From DATARH01 sp050246595 (GTDB taxonomy: Bacteria; Pseudomonadota; Alphaproteobacteria; ATCC43930; CGMCC-115725): 28,681 nucleotides of DNA. The notes under the pieces are model-generated. The model saw only the letters and a program-made list of their open reading frames with translations. It was not told the origin of the DNA and made no database searches. The stretch lies in NCBI GenBank assembly GCA_050246595.1, contig JBFWVT010000064.1, forward strand, positions 1 to 28,681, written 5' to 3'. Positions within the stretch are counted from its first letter, which is position 1. Every line of letters begins with the position of its first letter. Below are positions 7,754-16,128 of this stretch, one piece after another. The translations under genes were made by a program, and so were the position numbers.

Positions 7754-10700
7754 TGTCCCGGTTCTTTATCGATCGGCCGATTTTTGCGTCGGTTCTGTCG
7801 ATCGTGATCGTGCTGGCCGGTCTGATCGCGATGCGCGTGCTGCCGATCGCGCAATACCCCGAGATCGTCCCGCCGCAGGTCGTCGTCTCGGCGAGCTATC
7901 CCGGAGCCAGCGCGCAGACCATCGCGGAAACCGTCGCGGCGCCGCTCGAACAGCAGATCAACGGCGTCGAGAACATGATCTACATGCAATCGACCTCGAC
8001 CGGCACCGGCACGCTGACCCTGTCCGTGTTCTTTCAGACCGGGACGGACCCCGATCAGGCGACGATCAACGTCAACAACCGGGTGCAGCGGGCGCTTCCC
8101 GTACTGCCCGAAGAGGTGCGGCGCCAGGGCGTTTCGGTCACCAAGCGCTCGACCTCGTTTCTTCAGGTAATGACGATGTCATCGCCCGAAGGACGCTACG
8201 ACACGCTGTTCATCTCGAACTACGCGCTGATCAACGTGCTCGACGAGCTGCGGCGCACCCCGGGGGTCGGCGATGCGTCGCTGTTCGGCGCCTCCGATTA
8301 CTCGATGCGCATCTGGCTGCGGCCCGACAAGGTCGCGCAATACAATTTGACGCCGAGCGATATTGCGGCCGCGATCCGCGAGCAGAACGCGCAATTCGCC
8401 GCCGGACGGTTTGGCGAGGAGCCGCTGGAGGGGCGTCAGGCTTTTACCTACTCGGTGACGACGCAGGGCCGTCTGGCCGATCCGCGCGAGTTTGAGCAGA
8501 TCATTCTGCGCTCCGACGAAAACGGCGCCGCGCTGCGGGTCAAGGACGTGGCCCGGGTCGAACTCGGTTCGCTGAATTACGGCACCGTGGCGACGCTCAA
8601 CGGGGCGCCGACCGTCCCGATCGGCATCTTCCTGCAACCCGGAGCCAATGCGCTGGCGGTCGCCGACGCCGTGTCGGAGACGATGGCGCGCCTCGCGCAG
8701 CGTTTCCCCGAAGGGCTGCGCCATGACGTGCCGTTCAATACGACCCGCTTTATCGAGGTCTCGATAGAAGAGGTCATCATAACCTTCATCGAAGCAGTCA
8801 TCTTTGTGACCGCGATCGTTTTCGTGTTTCTACAGAACTGGCGGGCGACCTTGATCCCGATCCTGGCCGTGCCGGTATCGATCATCGGCGCGTTCGGCGG
8901 CATGTTCCTGCTCGGGTTCTCGATCAACCTGTTCACGCTGTTCGGGCTGATCCTGGCGATCGGGATCGTCGTCGACGACGCGATCATCGTGCTCGAAAAC
9001 GTCGAGCGCATCATGGCCAGCGAGGGGCTGAACCCGCGCGACGCCGCGATCAAGGCGATGCAGGAGGTGAGCGGGCCGGTCATCGCGATCGTGCTCGTGC
9101 TGTGCGCGGTTTTTATTCCGGTGTCGTTCCTCGGCGGTCTCGCCGGCGAACTTTACCGCCAGTTCGCCGTGACGATCGCCGTGTCGGTCGTGATCTCGGG
9201 GATCGTGGCATTGACCTTGACCCCCGCGCTGTGCGCGGTTCTGCTCAAACCGGGGCACACCGAGCCGTGGCTGCCGTTCCGCCTGTTCAACCGCGGTTTC
9301 GACTGGGTCAGCCGGCGGTTTCTCGGCGGGGCCGGGTTCTTTCTGCGGCACACGCTGATCGCGCTGGTGCTGATCGCCGGGATGCTCGGGGTGACCTGGT
9401 CGCTGTTCCAGCGCGTCCCGGGCGGTCTCGTGCCGGCGGAGGATCAGGGATACATCTTCCTGGTCACGACCCTGCCGCAAGCGGCATCGCTCGACCGCAC
9501 GCTGGCGGTGACCGCCCAAGTTACCGAAGGGGCGCTGCAAAACCCGGCCGTCGCCGACGTGGTCACGATTGCCGGATACGACTTTCTCTCCGGCGCGCAG
9601 AAGACCAATGCCGGCGTCTCGTTTGTCAACCTGAAGGACTGGTCCGAGCGCACCGACCCGAGGCTCGACGCCCGCAATCTGCCGCAGCAATTCGCGGCGC
9701 TGAACACGCTGTTTCGCGACGGTATCGTGATCGGGTTCAACCCGCCGCCGATCCCCGGTCTGAGCGCGACCGGCGGGTTCGAGTTCTTTTTGCAGGACCG
9801 TACCGGCGGCAGCCTCGAGTCGTTGGCCCAGGCGGCGCAGCGCGTCGTCGATGCGGCCAATGCGCGGCCGGAGCTTTCGGGCGTCAGAACCACCTTTACG
9901 ACCGGCGTGCCGCAGTACCGGATCGATGTCGATCGCGAAAAGGCCAAGGCTCTCGGCGTGCCGATCGCGACGATCTTCGACACGATGCAGAGCACGTTCG
10001 GCAGCCTGTACGTCAACGACTTTACGCTGTTCGGCCGCACCTATCGCGTCAGCCTGTCCTCCGAGGGCGCGTTTCGCGAGTCGGCCGCGGATCTGCGGCA
10101 CGTCTTTGTGCGCTCGGCCAACAACACGATGGTGCCGCTCAATGCGCTGGTCAGCGAAACCCGCGTGGTCGGACCGGATGTGGTCGATCGCTTCAATGTG
10201 TTCCCGGCCGCCAAGATTCAGGGAAGCCCGGCGCTGGGCTTTTCCTCCGGCCAGGCGATCGAAGCGATGCAGGAGGTCGTGTCCCGGACGCTCCCCTCGG
10301 ATTATTCGATCGGCTGGACGGGTTCGGCCTATCAGGAGCTTCAGACCGCCGGCACCGGGTCGCAGGGGTTTCTGTTCGGTCTCGTCTTTGTCTTTCTGAT
10401 CCTGGCGGCGCAGTACGAACGCTGGTCGCTGCCGTTGGCGGTGATCGCCGCCGTGCCGTTTGCGGTGTTCGGGGCGATCCTCGCGATCTGGCTGCGCGGC
10501 ATCGAGAACGACATCTACTTCCAGGTCGGGCTGGTGACGCTGATCGGGCTGTCGGCCAAGAACGCGATCCTGATCGTCGAATTCGCGGCCCAGCGCCATC
10601 GAGAAGGCTTATCGACCTACGACGCCGCAATCGAGGCGGCGCGGTTGCGCTTTCGCCCGATCGTCATGACCTCGCTCGCCTTTATCCTTGGCGTTGTGCC

Positions 10701-10908
10701 GCTGGCGATTTCGACCGGGGCAGGCTCGGCGAGCCGGCACTCGATCGGCACCGGCGTGATCGGCGGGATGCTGGCGGCGACCTTTCTCGCGATCCTGTTC
10801 GTCCCGCTGTTCTTTCGACTATTGACGCGTGAGCGCAAGAGGGGCGCCGAGGCGGTCCCCGAGCTATCAGCGGCACACTCCGGGGGCGTCAATCCTCACG
10901 GCAACTGA
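7753..10908 (+). CDS. RND multidrug efflux pump, inner-membrane permease (AcrB/MexB type)
   Basis: A 1051-residue proton-driven exporter of the HAE1 family, of normal full length. It opens with the family start IDRPIFASVLSIVIVL. The proton-relay residues are present: Asp408-Asp409 in GIVVDDAIIVLENVER, Lys936 in GLSAKNAILIVEF, and the Arg of RFRPIVMTSLAF. The two large periplasmic porter loops are intact. It is the second gene of a two-gene operon with the adaptor. No outer-membrane TolC-like channel or local regulator is encoded here, so it probably borrows a channel. Likely substrates are hydrophobic drugs, dyes or solvents, by family only. Confidence 0.95.
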   Translation: MSRFFIDRPIFASVLSIVIVLAGLIAMRVLPIAQYPEIVPPQVVVSASYPGASAQTIAETVAAPLEQQINGVENMIYMQSTSTGTGTLTLSVFFQTGTDPDQATINVNNRVQRALPVLPEEVRRQGVSVTKRSTSFLQVMTMSSPEGRYDTLFISNYALINVLDELRRTPGVGDASLFGASDYSMRIWLRPDKVAQYNLTPSDIAAAIREQNAQFAAGRFGEEPLEGRQAFTYSVTTQGRLADPREFEQIILRSDENGAALRVKDVARVELGSLNYGTVATLNGAPTVPIGIFLQPGANALAVADAVSETMARLAQRFPEGLRHDVPFNTTRFIEVSIEEVIITFIEAVIFVTAIVFVFLQNWRATLIPILAVPVSIIGAFGGMFLLGFSINLFTLFGLILAIGIVVDDAIIVLENVERIMASEGLNPRDAAIKAMQEVSGPVIAIVLVLCAVFIPVSFLGGLAGELYRQFAVTIAVSVVISGIVALTLTPALCAVLLKPGHTEPWLPFRLFNRGFDWVSRRFLGGAGFFLRHTLIALVLIAGMLGVTWSLFQRVPGGLVPAEDQGYIFLVTTLPQAASLDRTLAVTAQVTEGALQNPAVADVVTIAGYDFLSGAQKTNAGVSFVNLKDWSERTDPRLDARNLPQQFAALNTLFRDGIVIGFNPPPIPGLSATGGFEFFLQDRTGGSLESLAQAAQRVVDAANARPELSGVRTTFTTGVPQYRIDVDREKAKALGVPIATIFDTMQSTFGSLYVNDFTLFGRTYRVSLSSEGAFRESAADLRHVFVRSANNTMVPLNALVSETRVVGPDVVDRFNVFPAAKIQGSPALGFSSGQAIEAMQEVVSRTLPSDYSIGWTGSAYQELQTAGTGSQGFLFGLVFVFLILAAQYERWSLPLAVIAAVPFAVFGAILAIWLRGIENDIYFQVGLVTLIGLSAKNAILIVEFAAQRHREGLSTYDAAIEAARLRFRPIVMTSLAFILGVVPLAISTGAGSASRHSIGTGVIGGMLAATFLAILFVPLFFRLLTRERKRGAEAVPELSAAHSGGVNPHGN

Positions 10909-11135
10909 CATAACCTGGAGGGGCGATGCAAAAGCTAATGGATGCCCGCTCAAGCCGCGCTGACGATTGCGATCCTCAAAGGCGGACCTCCTGGCGGGCT
11001 TGGCGGAAATGGTCTACCGTCCGGCAAGCGTCGTGAGGAGCCGCCCGAAAGGCTGAGATTTATAGATCCCAGCCTCCACGAAGGCACGGTCGCGTATCGG
11101 ATGCGCTCCGCGGCCGACTGGCTCTCCCCGTCATT
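10909..11135 (+). other. Leader region before the respiratory cluster
   Basis: This 227-base gap holds the start of the respiratory cluster. A very good ribosome site (TGGAGGGG) precedes an ATG at 10926 that opens a 36-codon frame ending at TGA 11034-11036. That frame is the same frame as the following cytochrome gene, and after the TGA it stays open into the cytochrome. Either the short ORF is a leader peptide or the cytochrome's 5' end is damaged. I could not identify a promoter. Confidence 0.35.
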
Positions 11136-11786
11136 GTGCTTGGCCTCGTCGTCCCTGCCGGGGGTCTGCTCGCCACGCTTGCCCGCTCGAACCCTGCGGA
11201 GGTGTCGGCAGCACGAGGCCATCTGATCGCGGTGGGCGGCGGGCCGGGTGGCGCCGGCGCGGCCTGTTTCAGCTGCCATGGCCTGCAGGGCCAAGGAGAT
11301 GCGGGCGCAGCATTCCCGCGGCTGGCGGGTCTTAACGAGGTCTACTTCACCAGACAAATGGATGATTACGCATCCGGCGCCCGCCCCAATCGGGCAATGA
11401 GCCCGATCGCGCAGCAGCTCACGGCCGCCGATCGTCAGTCCGTCGCCCTCTACTATGCGGAGCTGCCGAGCCCCCCGCGGGTCGTGCAGCCCGGTGCGGC
11501 GGACGGACGTCTCGTCCAGTGGGGGGCGACGCTCTACGCGCAGGGTTCGGCCGAACGAGGCATTCAGGCCTGCGCCAACTGCCACGGCCCCGCCGGCAGC
11601 GGACTAAATCGGGTCTATCCGCCGCTTCTCGGGCAGCCGGCCTCTTATGTGGACGCCCAGCTTCGGCTCTGGCGCGACGGCGTGCGGCGCAACGACATTA
11701 ACAAGGTGATGGGCGCCGTGGCGCGGCGCATGACGGACGAGGATATCCGCGCCGCCGCTCTCTACGTCGCGGGGATTTCGCCGTGA
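11136..11786 (+). CDS. Di-haem cytochrome c (cytochrome c4-like), start uncertain
   Basis: A periplasmic or membrane-tethered electron carrier with two haem c sites, CFSCH (44-48) and CANCH (146-150). Likely distal methionine ligands lie in AMSPIAQQL (Met88) and VMGAVARRM (Met192). The two-domain repeat is typical of cytochrome c4 and of cytochrome subunits that serve flavin dehydrogenases. The GTG at 11136 lacks a ribosome site and gives an uncharged, clipped leader. The open frame upstream encodes a better signal-type sequence (GRLALPVIVLGLVV) back to TGA 11034. A one-base change would also join ATG 11101 to this frame and give a textbook signal peptide. The true N-terminus is thus unresolved. 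It is the first gene of the dehydrogenase-oxidase cluster. Confidence 0.8.
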   Translation: MLGLVVPAGGLLATLARSNPAEVSAARGHLIAVGGGPGGAGAACFSCHGLQGQGDAGAAFPRLAGLNEVYFTRQMDDYASGARPNRAMSPIAQQLTAADRQSVALYYAELPSPPRVVQPGAADGRLVQWGATLYAQGSAERGIQACANCHGPAGSGLNRVYPPLLGQPASYVDAQLRLWRDGVRRNDINKVMGAVARRMTDEDIRAAALYVAGISP

Positions 11787-11866
11787 TCCGGCCTGTCTGC
11801 ACCCGTTCCGGCGAGACATGCCTCTATGGTCGAGTGGTCAGCGGCTCAGGAAAAAGGGGTGCGGTG

Positions 11867-12214
11867 ATGCGAACTCTCCTTCCGGTCGTGCTCGTCACGT
11901 TGCTTGCTGCCATCGGCCCGGCTTCCGCTCAGACAGCCGAAGGCTCGCAGTCGCAAGGAACCCAGCAGGGGGATTCGGTTCAGGTCGGCGCCGGCACCAA
12001 GGGCGATGTTACACCCGGTTCGAGCGGTCCGCAGCGGGAGGGCGGAGAGGGTATCCAGCCATTGCCGGTGACGTTCCCGATCAGGCCTCCCGCGGACCCC
12101 TTCTATGGCCCCGCCATGCTTCCGATCGCGCCCGGCCGTCTGCGATGCGAGACCATCGGACATGCAGCGCCGAGACAGCGTTGCGAGGCGAACACCCGCC
12201 GGAACCCAGGATAG
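11867..12214 (+). CDS. Small secreted protein of unknown function
   Basis: A 115-residue protein that I do not recognise. It begins with a clear Sec signal peptide (MRTLLPVVLVTLLAAIGPAS, cleavage likely after ASA). A polar segment rich in Gln, Gly, Ser and Thr follows, then a Pro-rich tail with PADPFYGPAM. Two Cys residues sit near the end. A purine run (GGAAAAAGGGG) lies 7 bases before ATG 11867; the adjacent GTG at 11864 is an alternative start. The gene sits between the di-haem cytochrome and the Tat-signalled dehydrogenase subunit, with only four bases between its stop and the next ATG. Co-transcription is therefore very likely. It may be an accessory factor of the dehydrogenase, but nothing in the sequence shows how. 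Confidence 0.55.
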   Translation: MRTLLPVVLVTLLAAIGPASAQTAEGSQSQGTQQGDSVQVGAGTKGDVTPGSSGPQREGGEGIQPLPVTFPIRPPADPFYGPAMLPIAPGRLRCETIGHAAPRQRCEANTRRNPG

Positions 12215-12218
12215 ACCG

Positions 12219-12945
12219 ATGACCGAAATCACCCGACGTGTGCTCCTCCAGGCCGGTGGCGCTCTTGCTCTCTCCGCCGGCCTGGTCTCGTCTCCGATGG
12301 CGCAGCCGGCCGACGGGCGCACGGCCTATCGGTTCTTCACGCCCGAGGAGGCGGCATTCATCGAAGCGGCTGTCGATCGCCTGATCCCGCCGGAGCCGGA
12401 CTGGCCCGGCGCCCGCGAGGCCGAACTATATCGACCTGCAGCTCGCCGGACCCTTTGGTCAAGGCGATCACCTGTTCCTCGCGGGGCCGATCAAGCCGGG
12501 CACGCCAAGCCAAGGCTATCAGCTCGGCCTGACGCCGGCGCAGGTCTACAGGACCTCGCTCGCTGCGATCCGCAGGCGGTTGCGGGAGGCCGGCGCTTCT
12601 TTCGTACAAGCCTCGCCCGAGGAGCAGGACCACTTCCTGCAGCGTCTCGAGGCGGGCGAGGTTGATCTCGATGGCGTGCCCTCGGCGATTTTCTTCGAGA
12701 CGCTGTTCGCCAATACGATCGAGGGCTTCTTTTCCGACCCTGCCTATGGCGGCAACCGCGACATGGCGGGCTGGCGCATGGTGGGGTTCCCGGGCGTCTA
12801 CGCCGCCTATCTCGGCCTCTACACCCAGCATGGCCTCCGCTACGAGCGCGAGCCGCTGTCGATGGCGGATGCGCACCGCCTGCACGGGCACGGCCCTGCC
12901 CCCGCGCACGGCGCCGCGCCCGCGTCGCCCCACCGCCACCGCTGA
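12219..12945 (+). pseudogene. Gluconate 2-dehydrogenase subunit 3-like protein, frameshifted
   Basis: The small subunit partner of GMC-type membrane-bound dehydrogenases (PF13618 family). It starts at ATG 12219 with a twin-arginine leader, ITRRVLLQAGGALALSAG, then FFTPEEAAFIEAAVDRLIPP and PGAREAE. At about 12426 the family sequence jumps to the +1 frame, where it continues as YIDLQLAGPFGQGDHLF to the end (TLFANTIEGFFSDPAYGGN..., GWRMVGFPG), with the stop at 12943-12945. One extra base, or two missing bases, near 12421-12427 breaks the gene. In this family the Tat leader of the small subunit exports the leaderless flavoprotein bound to it, so a true frameshift should disable the enzyme. A sequencing error is an equally good explanation. 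Confidence 0.8.
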
Positions 12946-12963
12946 TCCCGAACGAGGTCTGTC

Positions 12964-14730
12964 ATGGCAACCCGTCTCAAGCCCGTCGACGTCGTCCTGG
13001 TCGGGATGGGGTTCACGGGAGCGATCATGGCCAGGGAACTGGGCGAGGAAGGACTGTCGATCGTCGGCCTGGAGCGCGGCCCGCGGCGCGACACGGTGCC
13101 GGACTGGCAGTCGCCCGCCATGCATGACGAGCTGCGCTACGCGGTCCGCAACGAGATGTTCCAGAACGCGGCCGTCGAGACCTTCACCTTCCGCAACCAT
13201 TCGGGCGAGGAGGCGCTGCCGATCCGCCTGCTCGGCTCCTTCCTGCCGGGGACCGGTCTCGGTGGCGCCGGCGTGCACTGGAACGCGAGGGTCTTTCGCT
13301 TCCTTCCGTCCGAGCTGCGCATGCGGAGCCACTACACCGAGCGGTACGGCGCGCAGGCGATCCCGGACGAGCTCACCATCCAGGATTGGGGCATCACCTG
13401 GGAGGAGATCGAGCCGCACTACGACCGGTTCGAGTATCTGTGCGGGGTCGGCGGCAAGGCCGGCAATATCCGCGGCGAGATCCAGCCGGGCGGCAACCCG
13501 TTCGAGGGGCCGCGCTCGCGCGAATATCCGCTGCCCCCCTTCGAGTCTGCGTATGCGGGAGCGCTGTTCGCGAACGCGGCGCTGGAGCTTGGCTACACGC
13601 CGTTCCCGGCGCCGACGGGCAACATGACACGGCCCTACACCAACCCGGAGGGGCTTTCCCTCCAAGCCTGCAATATCTGCGGCTTCTGCGAGCGCTTCGG
13701 CTGCGAGCACTTCGCCAAGGCGAGCCCGCAGACGGTGCTGCTGCCGAAGGTCCTCGCACAGCCCAATTTCGAGCTGCGGACAAACGCGCACGTCACCAGG
13801 GTGCTCCTCGACAATACCGGGCGGCGGGCCACGGGCGTGCTCTACGTGAACGCGCAAGGGCAGGAATTCGAGCAGCCGGCCGATCTCGTGATCCTCTGCG
13901 CCTTCTCGCTCAACAACGTAAAGCTCATGCTGAACTCCGGCATCGGCCGGCCCTACGACCCGGCGACGGGGCAGGGGACGATCGGCCGGAATTACACCTA
14001 TCAGACCCAGGCCGCAGTGACGGTATTCTATCCCGAAAGCATCAACATCAACCCGTTCATGGGCGCCGGCGCCCTTGGCACGATGATCGACAACTTCAAC
14101 GGCGACAATTTCGACCACACGGGGCTCGGCTTTGTGGGCGGCGCCTACATCGCCGCCTGGACCACAGGCGGGCGACCGATTGAGTATCACCCGGCGCCGC
14201 CCGGCACCCCGCGCTGGGGCCTCGGCTGGAAGCAGGCGGTCCGCCGGCATTACAACCACACGGTCGTGTTGGAGGCGGAGGGCAATTCGATGCCAACGCC
14301 GACGAACTATCTGAGCACCGACCCGACCTACCGCGACGCCTACGGCCAGAAGCTGCTGCGCATCACCTTTGACTTCACGGAGAACGACCTCCGGATGTCC
14401 CGCTACGTGGTCGACCGGACAGTCGAGATCGCCAGGATCATGGGCGGGAAGGTCGTCGCGCCGGGCTACCGGCTTCCCCCCTATTCGATCGTCCCCTACC
14501 AGACGACGCACCCGTCCGGCGGCGCGGTGATGGGGGCGGACCCGACGACGAGCGCGGTGAACCGCTACCTGCAGAGCTGGGACGTGTCGAACCTCTTCGT
14601 CCAGGGGGCCTGCGCCTTCCCCCAGAAAGCGGGCAAGGACGTAACCGGCACGGTCGGCGCCCTCGCCTACTGGTCGGCAAAAGCCATCCGGGAGCAGTAT
14701 CTGAAACGCCCCGGCCCTCTCGTGCAGTAA
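12964..14730 (+). CDS. GMC-family FAD dehydrogenase, catalytic subunit (gluconate/sugar dehydrogenase type)
   Basis: A 588-residue flavoprotein that oxidises an alcohol, sugar or sugar acid and passes electrons to cytochrome c. The N-terminal FAD dinucleotide-binding motif GMGFTG (14-19) and its acidic partner Glu37 are present, and the protein lacks its own signal peptide. A cysteine cluster CNICGFCERFGC (236-247) recalls the region that binds an iron-sulfur cluster in related glucose and fructose dehydrogenases; its role here is inferred. The catalytic His516 lies in TTHPSGG. The second site reads GKDVTGTVGAL, where related enzymes usually have an Asn-Pro-Thr. It follows the Tat-signalled small subunit by 18 bases and precedes a cytochrome c gene by 14, so it belongs to a three-component dehydrogenase. 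The substrate is not determinable. Confidence 0.88.
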   Translation: MATRLKPVDVVLVGMGFTGAIMARELGEEGLSIVGLERGPRRDTVPDWQSPAMHDELRYAVRNEMFQNAAVETFTFRNHSGEEALPIRLLGSFLPGTGLGGAGVHWNARVFRFLPSELRMRSHYTERYGAQAIPDELTIQDWGITWEEIEPHYDRFEYLCGVGGKAGNIRGEIQPGGNPFEGPRSREYPLPPFESAYAGALFANAALELGYTPFPAPTGNMTRPYTNPEGLSLQACNICGFCERFGCEHFAKASPQTVLLPKVLAQPNFELRTNAHVTRVLLDNTGRRATGVLYVNAQGQEFEQPADLVILCAFSLNNVKLMLNSGIGRPYDPATGQGTIGRNYTYQTQAAVTVFYPESININPFMGAGALGTMIDNFNGDNFDHTGLGFVGGAYIAAWTTGGRPIEYHPAPPGTPRWGLGWKQAVRRHYNHTVVLEAEGNSMPTPTNYLSTDPTYRDAYGQKLLRITFDFTENDLRMSRYVVDRTVEIARIMGGKVVAPGYRLPPYSIVPYQTTHPSGGAVMGADPTTSAVNRYLQSWDVSNLFVQGACAFPQKAGKDVTGTVGALAYWSAKAIREQYLKRPGPLVQ

Positions 14731-14744
14731 GGGGAGCCTCGGCC

Positions 14745-15773
14745 ATGCGCATCCGGCTCTCCCTTGTGCTCCTCGGATGCGCCGGTCTTGCGGGCTGCGA
14801 TCTGTCTGCGACCTACGCGCCCCCGACGACGAACCTGGAGAACAGGCAGGTTGCAGGCGGCGATGCGGAGCGAGGTCTCGCGCTCATTGCCACCGGCACC
14901 CATGGCTGTCAGGCCTGCCACGCAGTTCCAGGCATTCGGACACCGAAGGGCGTCGCCGGTCCGCCGCTCGCCGGCATGGCCCGACGGGGCTTTATCGTCG
15001 GACAGTTGCCCAACAAGCCCGGCGTGATGATCGCTTTTCTGCAGAACCCGCCGGCGCTGCTGCCTGCGACCGGGATGCCGGATGTCGGACTCTCTCCCGA
15101 CGAGGCGCGCCATATCGCGGCCTATCTCTACACGCTGGAGCAGCCGGATGCGCCGTGGCTCGAACATCCCGCTGCTCTGGCCGATCGTGCTGCTGGCGGG
15201 TTGCAGCGGGCCGCAATCGGCGCTCGATCCCGCCGGCCCCTCCGCCGCGTCGATCCACCTGCTCGGCATGATCATGTATGTCGGGGCGGCGCTCGTGACG
15301 CTGCTCGTCACGGTGCTGATGCTCGTGCCGTTTCTGCGCCGGCAACAGCGGCCGGTGAACCGCAACCTGTTCCTGTGGGGCGGCGGCGTCGCGCTTCCGG
15401 GGCTGACCCTGCTGGCTCTGGTTCCCTATGTGATGACCGTCGGCCACGGAACGCGAGCCTCGACGGCGCCGGACCGGCTCTCGATCGACATCACCGGACA
15501 CCTCTACTGGTGGGACATGTCCTACCGGCGGGCCGATGGTTTGTCGACGGCCTCCTCGGCCAACGAACTGCGCCTGCCGGTCGGCGAGCCGGTCGAGCTG
15601 TTCCTGCGCGCGAGCGATGTCATCCACAGCTTCTGGGTCCCGAGCCTCGCCGGCAAGACCGATATGATCCCGGGCCGGGTCAACCGCATGGTCATCCAGG
15701 CCGATCGCCCCGGCATCTATCGCGGGGCGTGCGCCGAGTATTGCGGTCTGCAGCATTCGCTCATGCTGTTTGA
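14745..15773 (+). CDS. Lipoprotein mono-haem cytochrome c, with abnormal open 3' end
   Basis: The first 132 codons encode a complete small cytochrome c: a lipoprotein signal ending LAGC (Cys18), the haem site CQACH (55-59), a Met ligand in ATGMPDVGLS (Met111) and the closing helix DEARHIAAYLYTLE. The protein should end there, because coxB begins at 15148 with its own ribosome site. Instead no stop occurs in this frame until 15771-15773. The remaining 210 codons look like out-of-frame coxB (Arg/Ala/Pro-rich, no family resemblance). Codon 133 is CAG, one transition from TAG, just where a stop is expected. The functional protein probably covers 14745-15140. It likely carries electrons from the GMC dehydrogenase to the oxidase. 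Confidence 0.7.
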   Translation: MRIRLSLVLLGCAGLAGCDLSATYAPPTTNLENRQVAGGDAERGLALIATGTHGCQACHAVPGIRTPKGVAGPPLAGMARRGFIVGQLPNKPGVMIAFLQNPPALLPATGMPDVGLSPDEARHIAAYLYTLEQPDAPWLEHPAALADRAAGGLQRAAIGARSRRPLRRVDPPARHDHVCRGGARDAARHGADARAVSAPATAAGEPQPVPVGRRRRASGADPAGSGSLCDDRRPRNASLDGAGPALDRHHRTPLLVGHVLPAGRWFVDGLLGQRTAPAGRRAGRAVPARERCHPQLLGPEPRRQDRYDPGPGQPHGHPGRSPRHLSRGVRRVLRSAAFAHAV

Positions 15774-16128
15774 CGTCATCGTCATGCCGAGGCCCGAGTT
15801 TGACACATGGCTGGCCGGTCTGGCGCAGCCCGCCCGCGATCCGGCCACGCCGGAGCTGCGCGAGGGCCGCGACCTGTTTGTCAACCTGGGCTGCGGCGCC
15901 TGTCATGCCGTGCGCGGGGTGAGCGAGACCCGGCTCGGGCCGGACCTTACCCAGGTCGGGGCGCGGCGCACCATCGGGGCCGGAACCTTGCCGGGCGGGG
16001 TCGGCAACATCGCCGGCTGGATCGCGAGCGCCCAGCACCTCAAACCCGGCAACGCCATGCCGTCCTACGACCAGCTCGAAGGTCCGCAGCTGCGGGCGCT
16101 CGCGGCCTATCTGGAGTCGCTCAAATGA
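15148..16128 (+). CDS. coxB: Cytochrome c oxidase subunit II with fused cytochrome c domain (caa3 type)
   Basis: A 326-residue electron-entry subunit. A lipoprotein signal ends LLAGC (Cys19). Two membrane helices follow (about 36-63 and 75-97), then the periplasmic CuA cupredoxin domain with the aromatic stretch YWWDMSY, His160 in VIHSFWVPS, and the complete CuA motif CAEYCGLQHSLM (195-206). A C-terminal cytochrome c domain carries CGACH (249-253) and Met304 in NAMPSYDQL, which makes this a caa3-type subunit. The start at ATG 15148 is chosen for the lipobox and for GGAG seven bases upstream; the frame is open further up without support. Its stop overlaps the subunit I start in an ATGA junction. 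Confidence 0.93.
   Translation: MRRGSNIPLLWPIVLLAGCSGPQSALDPAGPSAASIHLLGMIMYVGAALVTLLVTVLMLVPFLRRQQRPVNRNLFLWGGGVALPGLTLLALVPYVMTVGHGTRASTAPDRLSIDITGHLYWWDMSYRRADGLSTASSANELRLPVGEPVELFLRASDVIHSFWVPSLAGKTDMIPGRVNRMVIQADRPGIYRGACAEYCGLQHSLMLFDVIVMPRPEFDTWLAGLAQPARDPATPELREGRDLFVNLGCGACHAVRGVSETRLGPDLTQVGARRTIGAGTLPGGVGNIAGWIASAQHLKPGNAMPSYDQLEGPQLRALAAYLESLK

Noticed and set aside
8830..10599. 589-codon minus-strand frame opposite the RND pump
   Set aside because: Composition is dominated by Arg, Asp, His and Gln with no motifs; it mirrors the pump's codons.
11034..11036. In-frame TGA as a possible selenocysteine codon in the cytochrome
   Set aside because: No selenoprotein family fits, no stem-loop of the SECIS kind was visible just after it, and the upstream 36 codons show no conserved sequence.
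12358..14511. 717-codon minus-strand open frame opposite the dehydrogenase genes
   Set aside because: It is antisense to two recognisable genes, shows Arg/Ala/Val/Asp-rich shadow composition and has no domain resemblance. GC-rich codon bias keeps such frames open.
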